From Gammaproteobacteria bacterium (GTDB lineage Bacteria; Pseudomonadota; Gammaproteobacteria; UBA6429; Thiohalophilaceae), in the NCBI GenBank assembly GCA_024641445.1, contig JAHEDA010000098.1:1-8220 (forward strand): a stretch of DNA of 8,220 nt, in the 5' to 3' direction. The position numbers and the translations under genes are program-made. Below are positions 6,755-8,220 of this stretch, piece by piece (within the stretch, counting starts at the first letter, position 1; each line of letters starts with the position of its first letter). The notes below the pieces were generated by a model. It made no database searches, had not been told where the DNA came from, and saw only the letters and a list, made by a program, of their open reading frames with translations.

Positions 6755-7608
6755 GCCAGCTCCCGATGGCGTACAAGTACCTGCTGACGTTCCTTGCGCA
6801 AGGCCTTGGTAATTTGTTCAGCCATGTAGACAGAGCGGTGTTGGCCACCGGTGCAGCCGATAGCTACTGTCAAATAACTACGACTATCGGCCTCGAACCT
6901 GCCGATCCAGCGGGTGAGGAAGTGTTGAATGTCGGAATACATTTCTTTGACGTCATCGTGTTGCTCAAGATAATTAGCTACTTCTTCGTCAAGACCGGTC
7001 TTGGTTCGCAACTCAGGTATCCAGTGAGGATTGGGCAGACAGCGAACGTCGAACACGAAATCGGCATCCACGGGTATGCCGTGTTTGAAGCCGAATGATT
7101 CGATCAGTAGCGAGGTCTTTTCACCACCACTGCCGAGCACGCGTTCACGCATGAGGTCACGCAATTGATGGATATTGGTCAGACTGGTATCGATCATGAG
7201 GTCGGCACAGGAGGAGATAGGCTCCAGCATCAGGCGCTCTTGCGCTATAGCCTCACTTAGAGGGACATTCTCGTCGGTGAGTGGGTGCTTACGGCGGGTC
7301 TCACTAAAGCGTTTGATCAGCGTTGCATCGTCAGCCGCGAGAAAGTAGACCTCGCTGCGTAACTTCTTACCTCGAATATCTTTTAGTAAAAAAGGGAACT
7401 CGGTCAGGTCACCGGACAGGTTACGTGCATCAATCCCAACAGCGAAGTTAGGATAGGCGGTCTGGCTGCTCTGTAGTATCTGATCGGCGAGGGCGGGCAG
7501 CATGCCGATGGGTAGATTGTCGATACAATAAAAATCCAGATCTTCAAGTGCGTGTAAGGCGACTGATTTACCCGAGCCCGAAATCCCGCTGATGATGATG
7601 AGACGCAT
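6751..7608 (-). CDS. rapZ: RapZ/YvcJ nucleotide-binding protein
   Basis: The 285-residue product matches RapZ over its full length. The Walker A motif GISGSGKS is at 8-15, followed by DFYCIDNLP and VGIDAR. The C-terminal domain contains GCTGGQHRSVYMAEQI (251-266). In E. coli RapZ hands the small RNA GlmZ to RNase E and so adjusts glucosamine-6-phosphate synthesis; in Bacillus the homologue YvcJ binds and hydrolyses nucleotides. The E. coli protein ends in a basic stretch after RHRTLE that is needed for RNA binding. This one stops at RHRELA and lacks those Lys/Arg residues, so E. coli-style GlmZ binding should not be assumed. The start lies five bases after the hprK stop and has no visible Shine-Dalgarno sequence, so it probably depends on ribosomes finishing hprK. 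Confidence 0.95.
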   Translation of the reverse strand: MRLIIISGISGSGKSVALHALEDLDFYCIDNLPIGMLPALADQILQSSQTAYPNFAVGIDARNLSGDLTEFPFLLKDIRGKKLRSEVYFLAADDATLIKRFSETRRKHPLTDENVPLSEAIAQERLMLEPISSCADLMIDTSLTNIHQLRDLMRERVLGSGGEKTSLLIESFGFKHGIPVDADFVFDVRCLPNPHWIPELRTKTGLDEEVANYLEQHDDVKEMYSDIQHFLTRWIGRFEADSRSYLTVAIGCTGGQHRSVYMAEQITKALRKERQQVLVRHRELA

Positions 7609-7613
7609 GAAAA

Positions 7614-8220
7614 TTAGGTTTTGTTATAAGTATGTTGTCGTTGGATAAAGTCTTCGGCGGAATTATAACCATTTAATTGCAGGACGTGATTTCGCACGGC
7701 TGCCTCGACGATGACCGCAAGATTACGCCCCGGCGCCACCGGGAGCAAGACCAGGGGAACATCCATCCCGGATACTTGCTGGTTATGCTGCTGAATTCCG
7801 AGGCGATCAATCTGCTCGGGGTGGGTCTCATTGAACTCCTGCATATCGATGATGAGGCGCAGGCGCTTCTTCTGCATGATGGCATTATCGCCAAACATGG
7901 CGCGAACGTTGAGGATGCCTAGCCCGCGGACCTCAATGAAATCTTGAAGTAGCTCTGGGCAGCTGCCATGGACCGTATCAAAGCCGGTACGCTGAAACTG
8001 AGGCGCGTCATCCGCCACCAGGCGGTGGCCTCGGCTTAGTAACTCCAGGGCCAATTCACTCTTACCGATCCCGCTCGGTCCGGTGAGCAGGACCCCAATC
8101 CCCATGACCTCCATAAAGACGCCGTGCATGATGGTCATGGCGCTGGCGTACTGGGATAAATGGTGATTAAAAAAGTCGAGTACCTCGCGCGCCGCTCGTG
8201 GTGTAGTCAATGTCGGCGTG
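7614..8220 (-). CDS. hprK: HPr kinase/phosphorylase, C-terminal catalytic part (5' end outside window)
   Basis: This bifunctional enzyme phosphorylates HPr on Ser46 with ATP and removes that phosphate by phosphorolysis. The 201 visible residues contain the whole catalytic domain: MHGVFMEVMG with its conserved His, the P-loop GPSGIGKSE (about 47-55 of the fragment), HRLVADDA with the paired Asp residues, the family signature EVRGLGILNVRAMFG (about 96-110), and PGRNLAVIVEAAVRNH. The roughly 110-residue N-terminal domain lies beyond the right edge. The reading frame is open to the edge; TTG at 8210 is an internal Leu codon, not the start. The visible C-terminus is complete and ends at HTYNKT. 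It is the first visible gene of the PTS operon, and in related genomes rpoN, hpf and ptsN lie further upstream. Confidence 0.96.
   Translation of the reverse strand, partial: TPTLTTPRAAREVLDFFNHHLSQYASAMTIMHGVFMEVMGIGVLLTGPSGIGKSELALELLSRGHRLVADDAPQFQRTGFDTVHGSCPELLQDFIEVRGLGILNVRAMFGDNAIMQKKRLRLIIDMQEFNETHPEQIDRLGIQQHNQQVSGMDVPLVLLPVAPGRNLAVIVEAAVRNHVLQLNGYNSAEDFIQRQHTYNKT

Overview
The window looks like an ordinary chromosomal segment of a moderately GC-rich gammaproteobacterium. The evidence is the tldD/yjgA/pmbA neighbourhood, a DarP/YjgA protein, and an hprK-rapZ-EIIA-ptsH-ptsI cluster followed by mgtE. This is the regulatory, incomplete PTS arrangement known from many beta- and gammaproteobacteria outside the enterics. 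A Chromatiales-, Xanthomonas- or sulfur-oxidiser-like lineage would fit, but I cannot fix a genus from the sequence. Coding density is very high. No gap exceeds about 90 bases, and I see no tRNA, rRNA, insertion sequence, CRISPR array or phage gene.

Left third (1-2579). The C-terminal part of tldD enters from the left edge on the + strand. It converges with yjgA (darP) on the - strand. An 87-base divergent intergenic region then separates yjgA from pmbA (tldE) on the + strand. TldD and TldE form one heteromeric metalloprotease; the TldD cysteine metal ligand is visible here, while its HExxxH motif lies just outside the window.

Middle (2576-2882). A 75-residue gene on the - strand ends in a stop codon that overlaps the pmbA stop codon. 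It has an excellent ribosome binding site and an AT-rich promoter region. It resembles the DUF2007 family of small proteins and is the least characterised gene in the window.

Right two thirds (2883-8220). All genes lie on the - strand, read from right to left: hprK (5' end cut by the window edge), rapZ, a mannose-family EIIA, ptsH (HPr), ptsI (Enzyme I) and, after 74 bases, mgtE. The first four genes are overlapping or 5 bases apart and ptsI follows after 40 bases, so hprK to ptsI looks like one operon. Enzyme I takes phosphate from PEP and passes it to HPr His15, then to EIIA His10. HprK can phosphorylate HPr on Ser46. No EIIB or EIIC sugar permease is present in the window, so the chain is most likely a metabolic sensor rather than a sugar uptake system. 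RapZ lacks the basic C-terminal tail that the E. coli protein uses to bind small RNAs. MgtE is a Mg2+ channel with its cytosolic Mg2+ sensor intact.

I found no convincing novel multi-gene system. The points most worth a second look are the small DUF2007-like gene with its own promoter and colliding stop codon, the tail-less RapZ, and the coupling of a Mg2+ channel to a Mg2+-dependent regulatory PTS.
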